Of a DNA stretch of 14,497 bases, positions 14,401 to 14,497 are shown piece after piece. Under the pieces are notes generated by a model, which saw nothing but the letters and a program-made list of their open reading frames with translations, did not search any database and was not told where the DNA came from. A program made the translations under genes and the position numbers. Location of the stretch: the NCBI GenBank assembly GCA_028868335.1, contig JAGWUU010000043.1, forward strand, positions 1-14,497, written 5' to 3'. Origin of the DNA: Sphingomonadales bacterium (GTDB lineage: Bacteria; Pseudomonadota; Alphaproteobacteria; Sphingomonadales; Sphingomonadaceae). Within the stretch, counting starts at the first letter, position 1. Each line of letters begins with the position of its first letter.

Positions 14401-14497
14401 TGCCGCGCCGGATTTGGTTGGTCGGTGTGCGTTCCTTGTCGGTTTCGGGAACGTCGAACATCCAAGATCCCAAGGCGATGATCTCGCCGGTCGGGTC
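11414..14497 (-). CDS. cas9: Type II-C CRISPR effector nuclease Cas9 (5' end beyond the right edge)
   Basis: 1027 codons are visible and about 20-30 are missing, including the first RuvC motif. The visible frame begins DPTGEIIALGSWMFDVPETD; a TTG at 14473 is internal and not the start. Domains (window residues): arginine-rich bridge helix IRRGNRLLRRVIRRRAQRM (29-47); REC lobe (to ~460); RuvC-II HIEMARD (about 472-478); HNH with CPYTDKAI, SHQVDHILPWSRFGDDSYSN and KVLCTAEANQRKKG (about 534-585), all catalytic residues present; RuvC-III DARHHALDALVVAAI (about 701-715); then the wedge and PAM-interacting region ending SEVRTWHGVVCTSPTQPD. The size (about 1050 aa) and the lack of csn2 or cas4 point to II-C. 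It cuts target DNA guided by crRNA and tracrRNA. No frameshift or internal stop is seen, so the effector appears functional although the downstream cas1 is broken. Confidence 0.96.
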   Translation of the reverse strand, partial: DPTGEIIALGSWMFDVPETDKERTPTNQIRRGNRLLRRVIRRRAQRMAEVRRLFAQHGLLAGQEPDALKRAGLDPWELRARGLDKVLSAAEFAVALGHIAKRRGFKSAQKGKEANTAGDDQKMLKALEATRERLGRYRTVGEMFGRDADFRDRKRNRDGLFDRTQSRDDLLHEVSELFKAQRRLGNVGASAELETAYTNIAFRQLEMQDSEKLVGMCQFESKEKRAAKFAPSFEKFRLLTKLVHLRINTPDGERPLTPQEIALAAADLGATAKLTVKTVRKRIGLPDNQRFTAIRPDDESQDIAARTGEAMHGTKKLRDALGDTLWAALQAQPEQLDRIAHVISFYETADTIETELRKLNLTAGAADALLADLGAFSRFKGAGHISTLAARSLVPHLERGLRYDQACEAVGYDHAASRWSKREQVTDKQAFNRLVEDMGKEIANPVARKSLTEGLKQLWAMRNRWGLPDAVHIEMARDVGNSLEKRNEIKRGVDKNTAERERQRDEVRQLLNIEDVNGDTLLRYRLWKEQVGRCPYTDKAIAPTAIIATDNSHQVDHILPWSRFGDDSYSNKVLCTAEANQRKKGQTPFEWIMAAQGEEGWDTFVARIEGNSAFRGAKKRNYVLKNAKEAEERFRSRNLNDTRYACRLLAEAVKLFFPEGQRQEKDGERRVFTRPGGLTAALRHAWGVESLKKVDGKRVDDARHHALDALVVAAIGEWEVQRLTKSFQEWEQKGLARPLRQVDPPWGDAASFRREVKDAYDDVFVARPERRRARGEGHAATIRQVKERDGVQVVYERKSIADLSEKRLADIKDPERNQDVIEAIRQWIADGRPADKLPRSPTGDEIRKVRLRTNGKPAVQVRGGTADRGEIVRVDVFAKPNKRGKEEFYLVPIYPHHVMNKRDWPMPPMRAVVQAKDEESWALIDESFVFNFSLYPRNYVEVTKPTGELLAGYFQGLNRSTGAISLFNDKDPRSRKDDLGNSLDGIGAKTLLTIKKYNVDRFGARSEVKSEVRTWHGVVCTSPTQPD

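Noticed and set aside
14471..14473. TTG as the start of cas9
   Set aside because: The frame continues upstream to the window edge with Cas9-like residues (TGEIIALG), and the first RuvC motif still has to precede it.

Overview
The window reads as chromosomal DNA of a GC-rich alphaproteobacterium, most likely a member of the Sphingomonadales. This is inferred from the style of the proteins, the ribF-GDPD-ileS order and a small basic protein upstream of gpmA. Left of about 6.75 kb is a compact housekeeping region. Right of it is an accessory region with a rearranged type II-C CRISPR-Cas locus.

Housekeeping block (1-6751). All protein genes lie on the minus strand and are packed head to tail: a small basic protein, gpmA (glycolysis), purE and purK (purine synthesis), folA (dihydrofolate reductase), a membrane dipeptidase of family M19, ribF (FMN/FAD synthesis), a glycerophosphodiester phosphodiesterase-like exported protein, and the first 133 codons of ileS. 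Several junctions are 4-base start/stop overlaps (GTGA or ATGA), so translational coupling is likely. Non-ATG starts are common here: TTG for gpmA, GTG for purK, folA and ribF. A plus-strand tRNA-Thr(GGT) with its own promoter closes the block.

Mobile remnant (6962-8880). A large serine recombinase is coupled by ATGA to an N-terminally truncated DUF2924 protein. Such pairs are common in alphaproteobacterial mobile elements.

CRISPR-Cas (8889-14497). Cas9 (minus strand, running off the right end) looks intact in the visible part. It is followed in the expected position by cas1, but only the first ~105 codons are present on that strand. The catalytic part of cas1, then cas2 and a 7-repeat array, lie more than 1.7 kb away on the opposite strand. 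The simplest reading is that a ~2.25 kb segment (about 8.89-11.14 kb), carrying cas1 C-half, cas2, the array and a PIN/ribbon-helix-helix toxin-antitoxin pair, has been inverted relative to cas9. One breakpoint is inside cas1. The other abuts the DUF2924/serine recombinase module, which is itself truncated there. Adaptation should be dead in this orientation while Cas9 interference could persist. Whether the inversion is a fixed scar or a recombinase-driven switch cannot be told from the sequence alone. No tracrRNA anti-repeat was recognised by eye; it may lie beyond the right edge.
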